64,000 nucleotides of DNA from XN24 sp047921395. Lineage in GTDB: Bacteria; Pseudomonadota; Gammaproteobacteria; Steroidobacterales; XN24. A model generated the notes under the pieces. The model had not been told where the DNA came from and searched no databases. It saw nothing but the letters and a program-made list of their open reading frames with translations. The stretch spans positions 1-64,000 of the forward strand of contig JBLRWH010000004.1 in assembly GCA_047921395.1 (NCBI GenBank), written 5' to 3'. A program made the position numbers and the translations under genes. This document shows positions 1-8,143 of this stretch, in pieces (position 1 is the first letter of the stretch; each line of letters opens with the position of its first letter).

Positions 1-129
1 CGACGGAGGTCATTTTTTTCCACCAGGCAAGGCGCAGCAAGTGCAATGTAATTATTCTGCACAAGCGAGCTGCAACGCCGGCTGGTCGAAAAATGGCCCC
101 GTCCCTCCGGGTTGCGCCTTTTTCAATTG

Positions 130-173
130 TCTCTGCGTCTCTGCGTCTCTGCTTCTCTGCGCCTCTGCGCGCG
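130..173. repeat. single arm of the CTCTGCG repeat family
   Basis: A run of CTCTGCG-type units matches the right end of the inverted-repeat elements at 9516-9728 and 26784-26937. Only one arm is present here; bases 1-129 show no matching left arm. It lies just 3' of the minus-strand gene ending at 192. The rest of bases 1-191 shows no gene. Confidence 0.6.
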
Positions 174-191
174 GTCTTCCGCGCCCTCTTC

Positions 192-1172
192 CTACCAGCC
201 AAGGATCATCGCGAACATCAGCGGCGCCACGATCGTCGCGTCCGACTCGATGATGAACTTCGGCGTGTCCGCCGACAGCTTGCCCCAGGTGATCTTCTCG
301 TTCGGCACGGCGCCCGAGTACGACCCGTAGCTCGTCGTCGAATCGCTGACCTGGCAGAAGTAGCCCCAGCGCGGGATGTCCGTCATGCGCAGGTCCTGCT
401 CCAGCATCGGCACGACGCAGATCGGAAAGTCTCCCGCGATCCCGCCGCCGATCTGGTAGAAGCCGATCGAGGTGCCCGTCGCGACCTGCGCCTGGTACCA
501 CTCGGCCAGGTAGCCCATGTACTCGATCCCGGTGCGCACCGTGTGCACGTTCTTGATCTCGCCGGTGATGCAGTGGCTGGCGTAGATGTTGCCGAGCGTG
601 GAGTCCTCCCAGCCGGGCACGATGATCGGCAGGTTCTTTTCCGCGGCGGCCAGCAGCCAGCTGTCCTTCGGGTCGATCTGGTAGTACTCGGCGAGCCGGC
701 CGCTGCGCAGCACCTGGTACATGAACTCGTGCGGGAAGTAGCGCTCGCCCGCGGCGTCGGCGGCGCGCCAGTGGTCGAGCACCACGTGCTCGATGCGACG
801 AATGGCCTCCTCCTCCGGGATGCAGGTATCGGTGACACGGTTCAGGTGCCGCGCCAGCAAGGCTTCCTCGTCGGCGGCCGTGAGGTCGCGATAGCCGGGA
901 ATGCGCACATAGTGGTCGTGCGCGACGAGGTTGAACACGTCTTCCTCGAGGTTCGCGCCGGTGCAGGTGATCGCCTGCACCTTGCCGCGCCGGATCATCT
1001 CGGCCAGCGACAGGCCCAGCTCGGCGGTGCTCATCGCGCCGGCAAGGGTCACCATCATGCCGCCGCCGGCGTCGAGGTGCGCCGTGTAGGCGTCGGCGGC
1101 GTCGACCAGGGCGGCGCCGTTGAAGTGGCGGAAATGGTGGCGGATGAAGCGGGAAACGGGGGCGTCGGCCAT
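192..1172 (-). CDS. deoxyhypusine synthase-like protein
   Basis: 326-residue member of the deoxyhypusine synthase family, whose NAD-dependent enzymes transfer the aminobutyl group of spermidine to an acceptor. The C-terminal TWGKL motif carries Lys298, matching the lysine that forms the enzyme-imine intermediate in eukaryotic DHS. LAGAMSTAEL near the N-terminus is also family-typical. The start at 1172 is preceded by AGGAG; a longer frame to 1265 lacks such a site. Bacteria have no eIF5A, so the acceptor is not the eukaryotic one. Some bacterial homologues are reported to make homospermidine, and that is the best guess here. It is the last gene of the minus-strand run that begins with agmatine deiminase, which fits a polyamine role. 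Confidence 0.85.
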   Translation of the reverse strand: MADAPVSRFIRHHFRHFNGAALVDAADAYTAHLDAGGGMMVTLAGAMSTAELGLSLAEMIRRGKVQAITCTGANLEEDVFNLVAHDHYVRIPGYRDLTAADEEALLARHLNRVTDTCIPEEEAIRRIEHVVLDHWRAADAAGERYFPHEFMYQVLRSGRLAEYYQIDPKDSWLLAAAEKNLPIIVPGWEDSTLGNIYASHCITGEIKNVHTVRTGIEYMGYLAEWYQAQVATGTSIGFYQIGGGIAGDFPICVVPMLEQDLRMTDIPRWGYFCQVSDSTTSYGSYSGAVPNEKITWGKLSADTPKFIIESDATIVAPLMFAMILGW

Positions 1173-1269
1173 GGCGGCGATCTCCTGGCGGGGGCGCAAA
1201 GGTAAACCGGGAAGGTTAGGCCAGGCGCTCAGCCGCGGCAAGATCGGTCCCGTCCATCGCCGCATGCAT

Positions 1270-1983
1270 TTACATCGAAATCGCCCAGTCGGGCAGCAGC
1301 TCGAGGGCCAGCGTCTCGAGCGTCTTGTCGAAGCCCGTGAACACCATCAGCCCGAGCGCGAGCAGCAACACGCCCAGCATCTGCTTGCCGCGCGCGGCGC
1401 CCTCGAGCATGCCGGGCCGCCAGCGGCTGAGCAGCCGGCCGGACACGAGGCCGGCCGCCAGGAGCGCGGCGGCGGTGCCCAGCCCGAAGGCGAACATGAC
1501 GACGAACGCCGTGCCCATCTGCTGGCCCAGCGACGCCAGCGCGATGGCGGCGCCGAGCGTCGGGCCGACGCACGGGAGCCAGACGAGGCCGAGCAGCGCG
1601 CCGACACCGAACTGCCCGGCCGCGCGGCCGGAGCCGCCGCCCCCGGTGTCGAAGCGGCTGGTGAGTCCGGACAGCGCCAGCGCCGCCCAGTCCCCCAGCC
1701 GCTTGACCAACAGGATGGCGGCGACCAGCAACAGCATGGCGGCAGCGATATAGCGGAAGCCGTCCGGGTTGAGCCCCAGGTTGAGCAGCAGCAGGGTGAG
1801 CACCGTGCCGGACACGGCGAAGGCGGTCGACAGTCCGAGCGCGAGGAACACGGGGCCGCTGCGGCCGCTGGAGGCGGCGGACGACATGACGATTGGCACC
1901 AGCGGCCAGACGCAGGGCGACATGATGCTGAGGATGCCCGCCAGGAAGGCGAGCGGCACCGAGGCCAGTTCAAGAGTCATCAT
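1270..1983 (-). CDS. CcdA/DsbD-type membrane electron carrier
   Basis: 237-residue integral membrane protein with about six hydrophobic helices. It has the two half-site cysteine motifs of the CcdA/DsbD transmembrane family: SPCVWP near residue 23 in helix 1 and LPCVGP in the middle of the protein. Such proteins pass electrons from cytoplasmic thioredoxin across the membrane to periplasmic thiol partners. The secreted thioredoxin gene immediately upstream (22-bp gap) is the obvious partner, so the pair would act like a split DsbD for cytochrome c or disulfide maintenance. ATG codons at 1983 and 1980 are both possible starts. The target is not shown by the sequence. Confidence 0.88.
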   Translation of the reverse strand: MMTLELASVPLAFLAGILSIMSPCVWPLVPIVMSSAASSGRSGPVFLALGLSTAFAVSGTVLTLLLLNLGLNPDGFRYIAAAMLLLVAAILLVKRLGDWAALALSGLTSRFDTGGGGSGRAAGQFGVGALLGLVWLPCVGPTLGAAIALASLGQQMGTAFVVMFAFGLGTAAALLAAGLVSGRLLSRWRPGMLEGAARGKQMLGVLLLALGLMVFTGFDKTLETLALELLPDWAISM

Positions 1984-2005
1984 GCGGCCCTGCGTTGCGC
2001 CTGGC

Positions 2006-2398
2006 CTACAGAGAGGCCTTGATGGCCTTGTCGAGCTCGGCGCCGATCACCTCGGGCCGTGTCTCCGCGACGCTGTACCAGAACTGGTTCTCGCCGCTGT
2101 AAAGCAGCAGGGTCGACTGGCGCGGCGCGCGCAGCTTGCGCACCAGCTGCTTGTCGGTGTCGAAGTTCACTTCCAGGATGTAGAAGGTCTTGTCGGGGTT
2201 TGCAGCGCGATACTGCTGGAGGATCTCCTGCTGCTTTTTGCAGGTGGAGCACCAGTCCGCGAAAATATCGATGAGGACGACCTCGCCCGCCGCCTGCAGG
2301 GCCGCGAAACGCGCCTCGGTGAAGGGTTCCTTGTCCAGGGCCAGGGCGTTGCCGGCGAACGCGAAGGTCAGGGCCAGGGCCGCAATAAGCTGTTTCAT
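2006..2398 (-). CDS. secreted thioredoxin-fold protein
   Basis: 130 residues with an N-terminal signal sequence of about 20 residues ending near ALA, followed by a thioredoxin fold. The active site is WCSTCKK, a CXXC of the kind seen in DsbD C-terminal domains rather than the CGPC of classical thioredoxin. It should work in the periplasm and receive electrons from the CcdA-like protein encoded just downstream. The start is preceded by AGGAGAG. It sits 86 bp after agmatine deiminase on the same strand. Confidence 0.88.
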   Translation of the reverse strand: MKQLIAALALTFAFAGNALALDKEPFTEARFAALQAAGEVVLIDIFADWCSTCKKQQEILQQYRAANPDKTFYILEVNFDTDKQLVRKLRAPRQSTLLLYSGENQFWYSVAETRPEVIGAELDKAIKASL

Positions 2399-2484
2399 TC
2401 GAGCGTCTCTCCTGTCGGGTGCATAGGTCAGGCTGCGACCGATGTCGCATCCCTACCCATAGGAACCGTGGGCGTCTGCTTTTA

Positions 2485-3543
2485 TTACAGCGGCCTGTCG
2501 CCGGCCGGAACCTGCTGCGTGAGACAGTGAAACGCGCCGAGCCCGACGACCAGCTCGTTGGCCCGGATGGGCACGATGCGCCGGCCGGGGAAGCAGTCCG
2601 CCAGGATGCGCGCGGCGCGCTCGTCGGCCGGCTGGCCGAAGGCCGGCAGCAGCACGACCTCGTTGCCGATGTAGAAGTTACCGTAACTCGCCGGCAGGCG
2701 GGCACCGTCGAGCTCGACCCGCGCCGGCATCGGCAGCTCGATGATCCTGAGCGGTCGGCCGTCGTGCAGGCGCATGGCGCGCAACCGGTCGAGGTTCTCG
2801 GCCAGCGGGGCGTGGTTCGGGTCGGACGGGTCGGGCTCGACGACCGTGACCACGACATCCTCGGCGACGAAACGCGTGATGTCGTCGACGTGGCCGTCGG
2901 TGTCGTCGCCGATGATGCCCTCGCCGAGCCACAGCACCTGGTGAACGCCGAACAGCAGGCCGAGGCGCGCCTCGATGTCCGTGCGCGACAGGTCCGGGTT
3001 GCGGTTCTCGTTCAGCAGGCATTGTTCGGTCGTCAGGACCGTTGCTGCGCCGTTGAAGTCGAGCGAGCCGCCCTCGAGGATCAGCCCCCCCTGGAAACGT
3101 TGCAGGCCGAGCGCCGCGGCCATCTGCGCGGGAATCGCGTCGTCCAGGTCCCACGGCGGGTACTTGCCGCCCCAGGCGTTGAAGCCGCAGTCGACGGCAG
3201 CGAGCCGGCCCGCGTCGTCGCGGACGAAGATGGCCCCATGGTCCCGGCACCAGGCGTCGTTGGTGGGGAAGTAGTGAAACACGACTGCGGGGCTGTTCGC
3301 CACGGCGCCCAGGCGCGTGCGCACATGGGCCTCGTGCGCCGCATCAAGCACGTTGATGCGCACCGTCTCGCCGCTCGCCAGCGCGGTCACGGCCGCGACC
3401 ATCGACGCCTCGGCCTCGGCGAGCACGCCCGGCCACGTCTCCGGGTTGTGCGGCCACGAGATCCAGGTCGCCTGGTGCGGCGCCCACTCGGCCGGCGCGC
3501 GGAAGCCCAGTTCCGCCGGGGCGGGGCGGGTCAGAGTATTCAT
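2485..3543 (-). CDS. aguA: agmatine deiminase
   Basis: 352-residue guanidino-modifying enzyme of the agmatine deiminase / peptidyl-arginine deiminase family. It hydrolyses agmatine to N-carbamoylputrescine and ammonia, a step in arginine-to-putrescine conversion. Visible motifs are EGGSLDFNG, GHVDDITRF with the catalytic His/Asp pair, and the C-terminal FHCLTQQ carrying nucleophile Cys340. The start at 3543 follows GAGGG; the frame upstream of it runs into a palindromic repeat and is not coding. No N-carbamoylputrescine amidase (aguB) is adjacent. A deoxyhypusine synthase-like gene lies three genes downstream, so the unit may be devoted to polyamines. Confidence 0.93.
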   Translation of the reverse strand: MNTLTRPAPAELGFRAPAEWAPHQATWISWPHNPETWPGVLAEAEASMVAAVTALASGETVRINVLDAAHEAHVRTRLGAVANSPAVVFHYFPTNDAWCRDHGAIFVRDDAGRLAAVDCGFNAWGGKYPPWDLDDAIPAQMAAALGLQRFQGGLILEGGSLDFNGAATVLTTEQCLLNENRNPDLSRTDIEARLGLLFGVHQVLWLGEGIIGDDTDGHVDDITRFVAEDVVVTVVEPDPSDPNHAPLAENLDRLRAMRLHDGRPLRIIELPMPARVELDGARLPASYGNFYIGNEVVLLPAFGQPADERAARILADCFPGRRIVPIRANELVVGLGAFHCLTQQVPAGDRPL

Positions 3544-3581
3544 GGCAAACCCTCGGTCAGGGGCGCCAAGTGTAGCGGGAT

Positions 3582-3661
3582 GGGGACACTGCTGAAACGG
3601 GCGATTGGGGACACTGCCCGCATGGGCAGTGTCCCCATTTCGCCGTTTCGGCAGTGTCCCC
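3582..3661. repeat. nested palindrome repeat, copy A
   Basis: About 80 bp. The outer arms begin GGGGACACTGCTGAAACGGG and end in its near-reverse complement, with about two differences. Inside is a perfect 14-bp stem (3606-3619 with 3624-3637) around a GCAT loop. Copies B and C lie at 33380-33480 and 46923-46980. It sits between divergent aguA and phaB, so it lies in both upstream regions. Confidence 0.9.
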
Positions 3662-3749
3662 GTCAGACTTAGACCAACGACGGGTGGCGCGGCGCGTTCG
3701 CTGCGTCCATATTTGTCGTCACAACTCAGAACGACCGGGGAGAAGGGCA

Positions 3750-4475
3750 ATGACAGGACGCGTGGCGATCGTCACCGGGGGAACACGTGGCATCGGCGGA
3801 GCTATTTCCGAGGCGCTGGCGCAGGCCGGCTACAAGGTGGCCGCGAATTACGTCGGCAGCACGGAGCGGGCGAAAGCCTTCCAGGACCAGACCGGGATCC
3901 AGACCTTCCGCTTCGACGTCGGCGACTTCGAGGCCAGCCGCGAGGGCGTCAAGCGCATCGAGCAGGAACTCGGCCCCGTCGAGGTACTGGTGAACAACGC
4001 CGGCATCACGCGCGACGGCACCCTGCACCGCATGAGCTACGAGAACTGGGACGAGGTCATCCGCACCAACCTGACGAGCTGCTTCAACATGTGCCGCCAC
4101 GTGATCGAGGGCATGCGCGAGCGCAAGTTCGGCCGGATCGTCAACATTGGCTCGGTCAACGGCCAGGCCGGCCAGTACGGCCAGGTGAACTACGCGGCCG
4201 CCAAGTCCGGCATCCACGGCTTCACCAAGGCCCTCGCGCAGGAAGGCGCGAAGGTGAACGTCACGGTCAACGCGGTGGCGCCGGGCTACGTCAACACCGA
4301 CATGGTGCGCGCGGTCCCCGAGAAGGTGCTGGAGAAGATCATCGAGCGCATCCCCGTGGGCCGGCTCGGCGAGACCAGCGACATCGTGCGCGCGGTGCTG
4401 TTCCTGGTCGCCGACGAGGCCGACTTCATGACGGGCTCGACGATGTCCGTCAACGGCGGCCAGCACATGTACTGA
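3750..4475 (+). CDS. phaB: acetoacetyl-CoA reductase (copy 1)
   Basis: 241-residue short-chain dehydrogenase of the PhaB type, which reduces acetoacetyl-CoA to (R)-3-hydroxybutyryl-CoA with NADPH for PHB synthesis. The nucleotide-binding motif is TGGTRGIG at residues 9-16. The catalytic residues Ser135, Tyr148 and Lys152 lie in GSVNG and NYAAAKSG. The C-terminus SVNGGQHMY is typical of PhaB. The start follows AGAAGGG. It converges on phaC with a gap of about 55 bp. A second PhaB-like protein is encoded at 8659-9402. Confidence 0.92.
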   Translation: MTGRVAIVTGGTRGIGGAISEALAQAGYKVAANYVGSTERAKAFQDQTGIQTFRFDVGDFEASREGVKRIEQELGPVEVLVNNAGITRDGTLHRMSYENWDEVIRTNLTSCFNMCRHVIEGMRERKFGRIVNIGSVNGQAGQYGQVNYAAAKSGIHGFTKALAQEGAKVNVTVNAVAPGYVNTDMVRAVPEKVLEKIIERIPVGRLGETSDIVRAVLFLVADEADFMTGSTMSVNGGQHMY

Positions 4476-4529
4476 CCGGCGCCGCGCGGCCCGGGCCGAC
4501 CCGGGGTGCGCGCCCGCCGTGAAGTGTCG

Positions 4530-6269
4530 TCAGCGCGTCTCGTCGAGCGTGCGGCGCACGAACAAGCCCGGCGCGTCCTCGATCACCGGGTAGTCCTTGT
4601 GCCGGCCCGGCTGGCGCGCGGCGACCTGGCCGCCCGCGTGGCGCTTGAGCCACTTGCCCCAGTCAAGCCACCAGCTGCCGGGGTGTTCCTCGGTCGTCTG
4701 GAACCAGTCGTCGGCGTCGTTGCGGATCTCGTTGCCGGCGCGGTACCCGTATTTCACCTTGGTCGGCGGGTTGATGGCGCCCGCGATGTGCCCCGAATTG
4801 CCGAGCACGAAGCGGTTCGGCCCGGAGAACAGCTTGGCGGTTTCGTAGCAGGTTTTCCACGGCGCGATATGGTCGTCGCGCGTCGCCAGGATGTAGGACG
4901 GCGTCGCGATCTTCGTGACGTCGATCTGCTCGCCGGCGATCTCCAGCGCATCGGGCTGGCGCAGCAGGTTCTTCATGTACATGTTGCGCATGAACCAGAC
5001 GTGGCACGCGGCCGGCATGTTGGTCGCGTCCTCGTTCCAGTACAGCAGGTCGAAGGGCACGCGCGGTTTGCCGAGCAGGTAATGGTTGATGATGAACGAC
5101 CAGATCAGGTCGGGCGCGCGCAGCATCCGGAAGCCCCAGGAGACGTTGTCGCCCGGGATGAATCCCTTCGCCCGCCCGACGGCCTCGAGCCGGTCCACGA
5201 GCTCGTCGGTGAGGAACACCTTGATGTCGCCGACGTCGGAATAATCGACCAGCGTCGTCAGGAACGTCGCCGAGTGGATCGGCTTGCGGCCCTTCTTCTC
5301 CAGCCAGGCGAGCATCACCGTGAGGAGGATGCCGCCGAGGCAGTAGCCCATGGCGTTCACTTCCTCCTGGCCGGTGAGGTCCTTGATGACGTCCAGCGCG
5401 GTCAGCGGGCCCTCGAGCATGTAGTCGTCGAAGGTCTTGTCGCGCGTCTCGCCGTTCGGGTTCACCCAGGAAATCAGGAACACGGTGTGCCCCTGGTCCA
5501 CGGCCCAGCGCACCAGCGAGTTCGACGGCTGCATGTCCAGCACGTAGTACTTGTTCAGCCACGGCGGAATGATCAGCAGGGGGCGGCGTGCGACCTTCGC
5601 GGTCGACGGCGTGTACTGGATCAGCTGCATCAGCTCGTTCTGGTAGATGACCTTGCCCGGCGTCACGGCGAGGTCGCGCCCGACCTTGAATGCGCCCATG
5701 TCGGACATGCTGATCTTCAGGCGGCCGTTCTTCAGGTCCAGGTCCGACCAGAAATTGCGCACGCCCTCAACCAGGTTGCGGCCCTTGCTGTCCTTCGTGG
5801 CCGCGATGACCTCGGGGTTGCTGAGCGCGAAGTTGCTCGGCGCCATCGCGTCGAGGAACTGTCCGGTGAAGAAACGCAGCTTGCGCGCCGTGTCCTCGTC
5901 GAGGCCGGGCGTGCCATCCGCCAGCGACAGCGTCGTCTTGGTGGTCGCCTGCCAGGCCCTGCGCACGGCGTTGAACACGGGGCGCCGCTCCCAGGACTCG
6001 CCGGTGAAGCGGCGGTCGCCGCTCGCGCCGTTCGCGCCGTTGCCGTTCACCGGGCTGCCGACCGCCTGGCGCAGCAGCTCGCCGCTGATGCCGAGGTAAT
6101 CCCCGGTCAGCGACACCGAGTGCTTCATCACGAAGCCCGGGTGCAGCGCGAGCGCGGTCATCCACTGTGCGTAGGCCTTCCCCACGTCGGTGGACAGCCC
6201 GGCCATGACGCGCGCCATCTGGTACTGGGCCTGCAGGTTGGTCGGCGTGAAATTCTTCAGTACGGACAT
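4530..6269 (-). CDS. phaC: class I polyhydroxyalkanoate synthase
   Basis: 579-residue cytoplasmic, granule-bound enzyme that polymerises 3-hydroxyacyl-CoA, a usual length for a single-subunit class I synthase. The alpha/beta-hydrolase core has the lipase-like box GYCLGG with nucleophile Cys310, the catalytic Asp in TRDDHIAPW near residue 466, and the His in NSGHIAG. The start at 6269 lies 14 bp downstream of the phaA stop, so the two are probably co-transcribed. A much longer frame upstream is a shadow of phaA. With phaA, phaB, a phasin and phaR nearby, PHB is the likely product. Confidence 0.96.
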   Translation of the reverse strand: MSVLKNFTPTNLQAQYQMARVMAGLSTDVGKAYAQWMTALALHPGFVMKHSVSLTGDYLGISGELLRQAVGSPVNGNGANGASGDRRFTGESWERRPVFNAVRRAWQATTKTTLSLADGTPGLDEDTARKLRFFTGQFLDAMAPSNFALSNPEVIAATKDSKGRNLVEGVRNFWSDLDLKNGRLKISMSDMGAFKVGRDLAVTPGKVIYQNELMQLIQYTPSTAKVARRPLLIIPPWLNKYYVLDMQPSNSLVRWAVDQGHTVFLISWVNPNGETRDKTFDDYMLEGPLTALDVIKDLTGQEEVNAMGYCLGGILLTVMLAWLEKKGRKPIHSATFLTTLVDYSDVGDIKVFLTDELVDRLEAVGRAKGFIPGDNVSWGFRMLRAPDLIWSFIINHYLLGKPRVPFDLLYWNEDATNMPAACHVWFMRNMYMKNLLRQPDALEIAGEQIDVTKIATPSYILATRDDHIAPWKTCYETAKLFSGPNRFVLGNSGHIAGAINPPTKVKYGYRAGNEIRNDADDWFQTTEEHPGSWWLDWGKWLKRHAGGQVAARQPGRHKDYPVIEDAPGLFVRRTLDETR

Positions 6270-6283
6270 GTATGCGGCTCCGC

Positions 6284-7477
6284 TCAGTCGAGGCGTTCGA
6301 AGATCGCGGCGATGCCCTGGCCGCCGCCGATACACATGGTCACGAGCGCGTACCGGCCGCCGATGCGGGCCAGCTCGTGCAGCGCCTTGACCGTGATGAT
6401 GCTGCCCGTCGCACCGATCGGGTGGCCCAGCGAGATGCCGCTGCCGTTCGGGTTGACGCGGTCTGCCGGGAGTTCCAGGTCGCGGCACACGGCCAGCGCC
6501 TGCGCGGCGAAGGCCTCGTTGACCTCGAGCACGTCCAGGTCGGCGATCGACAGGCCGGTCTGCTCGAGCAACGCACGCACGGCCGGCACCGGGCCGATGC
6601 CCATGTACTTCGGCTCGACCCCGGCGAAGCTGTAGCCGACGAGGCGCGCCATCGGCTTGAGCCCGCGCGCCGCGGCGGCACCCCGCTCCATGAGCACCAG
6701 CGCCGCGGCCCCGTCGTTCAGGCCGGAGGCATTGCCCGCCGTGACGCTGCCGTCGCCCTTGAAGGCCGGGCGGAGCTTCGCCAGGCTCTCGAGGCTGGTC
6801 TCGCGCCGCACATGCTCGTCGGTGTCGAACACCTTCGTCTCGCGCTTCACCTTGACCTGGACCGGGACAATCTGGTCCTTGAAGCGGCCCTCGTCGATGG
6901 CGCGCGCGGCGCGCTGCTGGCTCTCGAGCGCGAGCTTGTCCTGGTCCTCGCGGCTGATGCCCCAGCGCTCCGCGATGTTCTCGGCCGTGATGCCCATGTG
7001 GCAGGCATCGAAGGGGTCGCTGAGTGCGCCCACCAGCGCGTCGATCACCTGGCCGTCGCCGAGGCGCTGGCCGTTGCGCATCCCCGGCAGCCAGTACTGC
7101 GCCCGGCTCATGCACTCGGCGCCGCCGGCCACGGCGGCCTCGGCGTCGCCCTGCAGGATCAACTGGGCGGCGGACACGATGGCCTGCAGGCCGCTGCCGC
7201 AGAGCCGGTTCACGGTCAGCGCCGGCGTCTCCACCGGGAGGCCGCCGTTCACCGCGGCGGCGCGCGCGATGTACATGTCGCGCGCCTCGGTGTGGATCAC
7301 GTTGCCGATCACGCAGTGGCCGATGTCGCCGGGCTCGATGCCCGCGCGGCTGACGGCTTCGCGGACTACCAGCGCGGCGAGGTCCGCTGGCGGACTGCCG
7401 GCGAGGGCGCCCCCGTAAGTCCCGATGGCCGTGCGGACGGCGGATACGACGACGACTTCGCGGTTCTGGTCACTCAT
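6284..7477 (-). CDS. phaA: acetyl-CoA C-acetyltransferase (beta-ketothiolase)
   Basis: 397-residue thiolase that condenses two acetyl-CoA into acetoacetyl-CoA, the first committed step of PHB synthesis. The acyl-accepting Cys93 lies in NRLCGSG. The C-terminal half has GHPIGATG with the catalytic His and CIGGGQG with the second Cys. NEAFAAQ is also family-typical. An AAGG-like ribosome site precedes the start. It lies between the phasin gene and phaC on the minus strand. A terminator in front of it suggests partial uncoupling from the phasin gene. Confidence 0.95.
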   Translation of the reverse strand: MSDQNREVVVVSAVRTAIGTYGGALAGSPPADLAALVVREAVSRAGIEPGDIGHCVIGNVIHTEARDMYIARAAAVNGGLPVETPALTVNRLCGSGLQAIVSAAQLILQGDAEAAVAGGAECMSRAQYWLPGMRNGQRLGDGQVIDALVGALSDPFDACHMGITAENIAERWGISREDQDKLALESQQRAARAIDEGRFKDQIVPVQVKVKRETKVFDTDEHVRRETSLESLAKLRPAFKGDGSVTAGNASGLNDGAAALVLMERGAAAARGLKPMARLVGYSFAGVEPKYMGIGPVPAVRALLEQTGLSIADLDVLEVNEAFAAQALAVCRDLELPADRVNPNGSGISLGHPIGATGSIITVKALHELARIGGRYALVTMCIGGGQGIAAIFERLD

Positions 7478-7560
7478 GGCGCTGGCTACCTTCGTTGTGG
7501 GTCACGGCCTTGTATCGACCGTTGAACTTGCCACCTGCGGGTGATTGTTGCAAGTGCACA

Positions 7561-7595
7561 AAAGAAAACGGGCGGGACGTTGCCGCCCCGCCCGT
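7561..7595 (-). terminator. rho-independent terminator of the phasin gene
   Basis: Read on the minus strand, a 9-bp GC stem (7568-7576 with 7587-7595) is followed by a T-rich run complementary to 7561-7567. It begins 12 bp past the phasin stop codon. Confidence 0.85.
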
Positions 7596-7607
7596 CATCC
7601 GGCCCGA

Positions 7608-8006
7608 TCAGGCCGCCTTCTTGCGCGCCGGCTTGGGGGCCGCCGCCTGCGCAGCTGCGAACGTATCGCCGAAGGCAGACTGCGCCTGCTTGATGCCCTG
7701 CTCCGCCCACGTGGCGAGCGTCGCCTGCGCCTCGGTGGCGGTGGCCACCAGGCCCTCGGCACGCTTCTGCACGCGGGCCATGTACTCTTCCGCCAGCTTG
7801 GTCTGGCCCTGGAAGTAGTCGGTCGGGCTCGTGACCGACGACACCAGCTTGAGCTGGTCGACGGCCAGGTCGATCGCGTCGCCGAGCAGCTCGGCCTGCA
7901 TCTGGAAGCCCTTCTCGAAGGCCTGGAAACCATACTCCGTCACCTCGGACAACGGGGCAGCGGCCTCCTGGGCCTTGGCGTAAAACTGGTCGATTCCGTA
8001 GGTCAT
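7608..8006 (-). CDS. phaP: phasin
   Basis: 132-residue phasin-like protein. Such proteins coat PHB granules and control their size and number. The sequence is alanine-rich, amphipathic and mostly helical, starts MTYGIDQFYAKAQEAA, and ends in a basic Lys/Ala/Pro tail (APKPARKKAA). The start at 8006 is preceded by GAGGAC; an upstream extension to 8093 overlaps the operator-like palindrome at 8078-8098 and is unlikely to be coding. It has its own terminator, so it is probably a strongly expressed single-gene transcript controlled by the PhaR encoded next door. Confidence 0.9.
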   Translation of the reverse strand: MTYGIDQFYAKAQEAAAPLSEVTEYGFQAFEKGFQMQAELLGDAIDLAVDQLKLVSSVTSPTDYFQGQTKLAEEYMARVQKRAEGLVATATEAQATLATWAEQGIKQAQSAFGDTFAAAQAAAPKPARKKAA

Positions 8007-8077
8007 GGCGTAGTCCTCTGTGTGTTCCAAAATCGGGGGTGGCTGCTTGCCACCGACGGGACATACGCTAGCAGAAA

Positions 8078-8098
8078 TCTTTTTGCATTGCAAAAAGA
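8078..8098. promoter_or_regulatory. candidate PhaR operator of the phasin gene
   Basis: A perfect palindrome, TCTTTTTGCA-N-TGCAAAAAGA, lies 72-92 bp upstream of the phasin start. PhaR proteins are known to bind TGC-rich inverted repeats in phasin promoters. Related TGCA motifs occur before the second phaB (9438-9489) and before the acetyltransferase gene (36131-36145). Confidence 0.7.
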
Positions 8099-8143
8099 CA
8101 ACAAACTTCTCGCGCAGAGGGCGCAGAGAACCAAGAAAAACAA

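Noticed and set aside
4506..6635. A 709-codon plus-strand frame across phaC and phaA
   Set aside because: It is a GC-driven shadow of phaC, which carries the full synthase motifs on the other strand.
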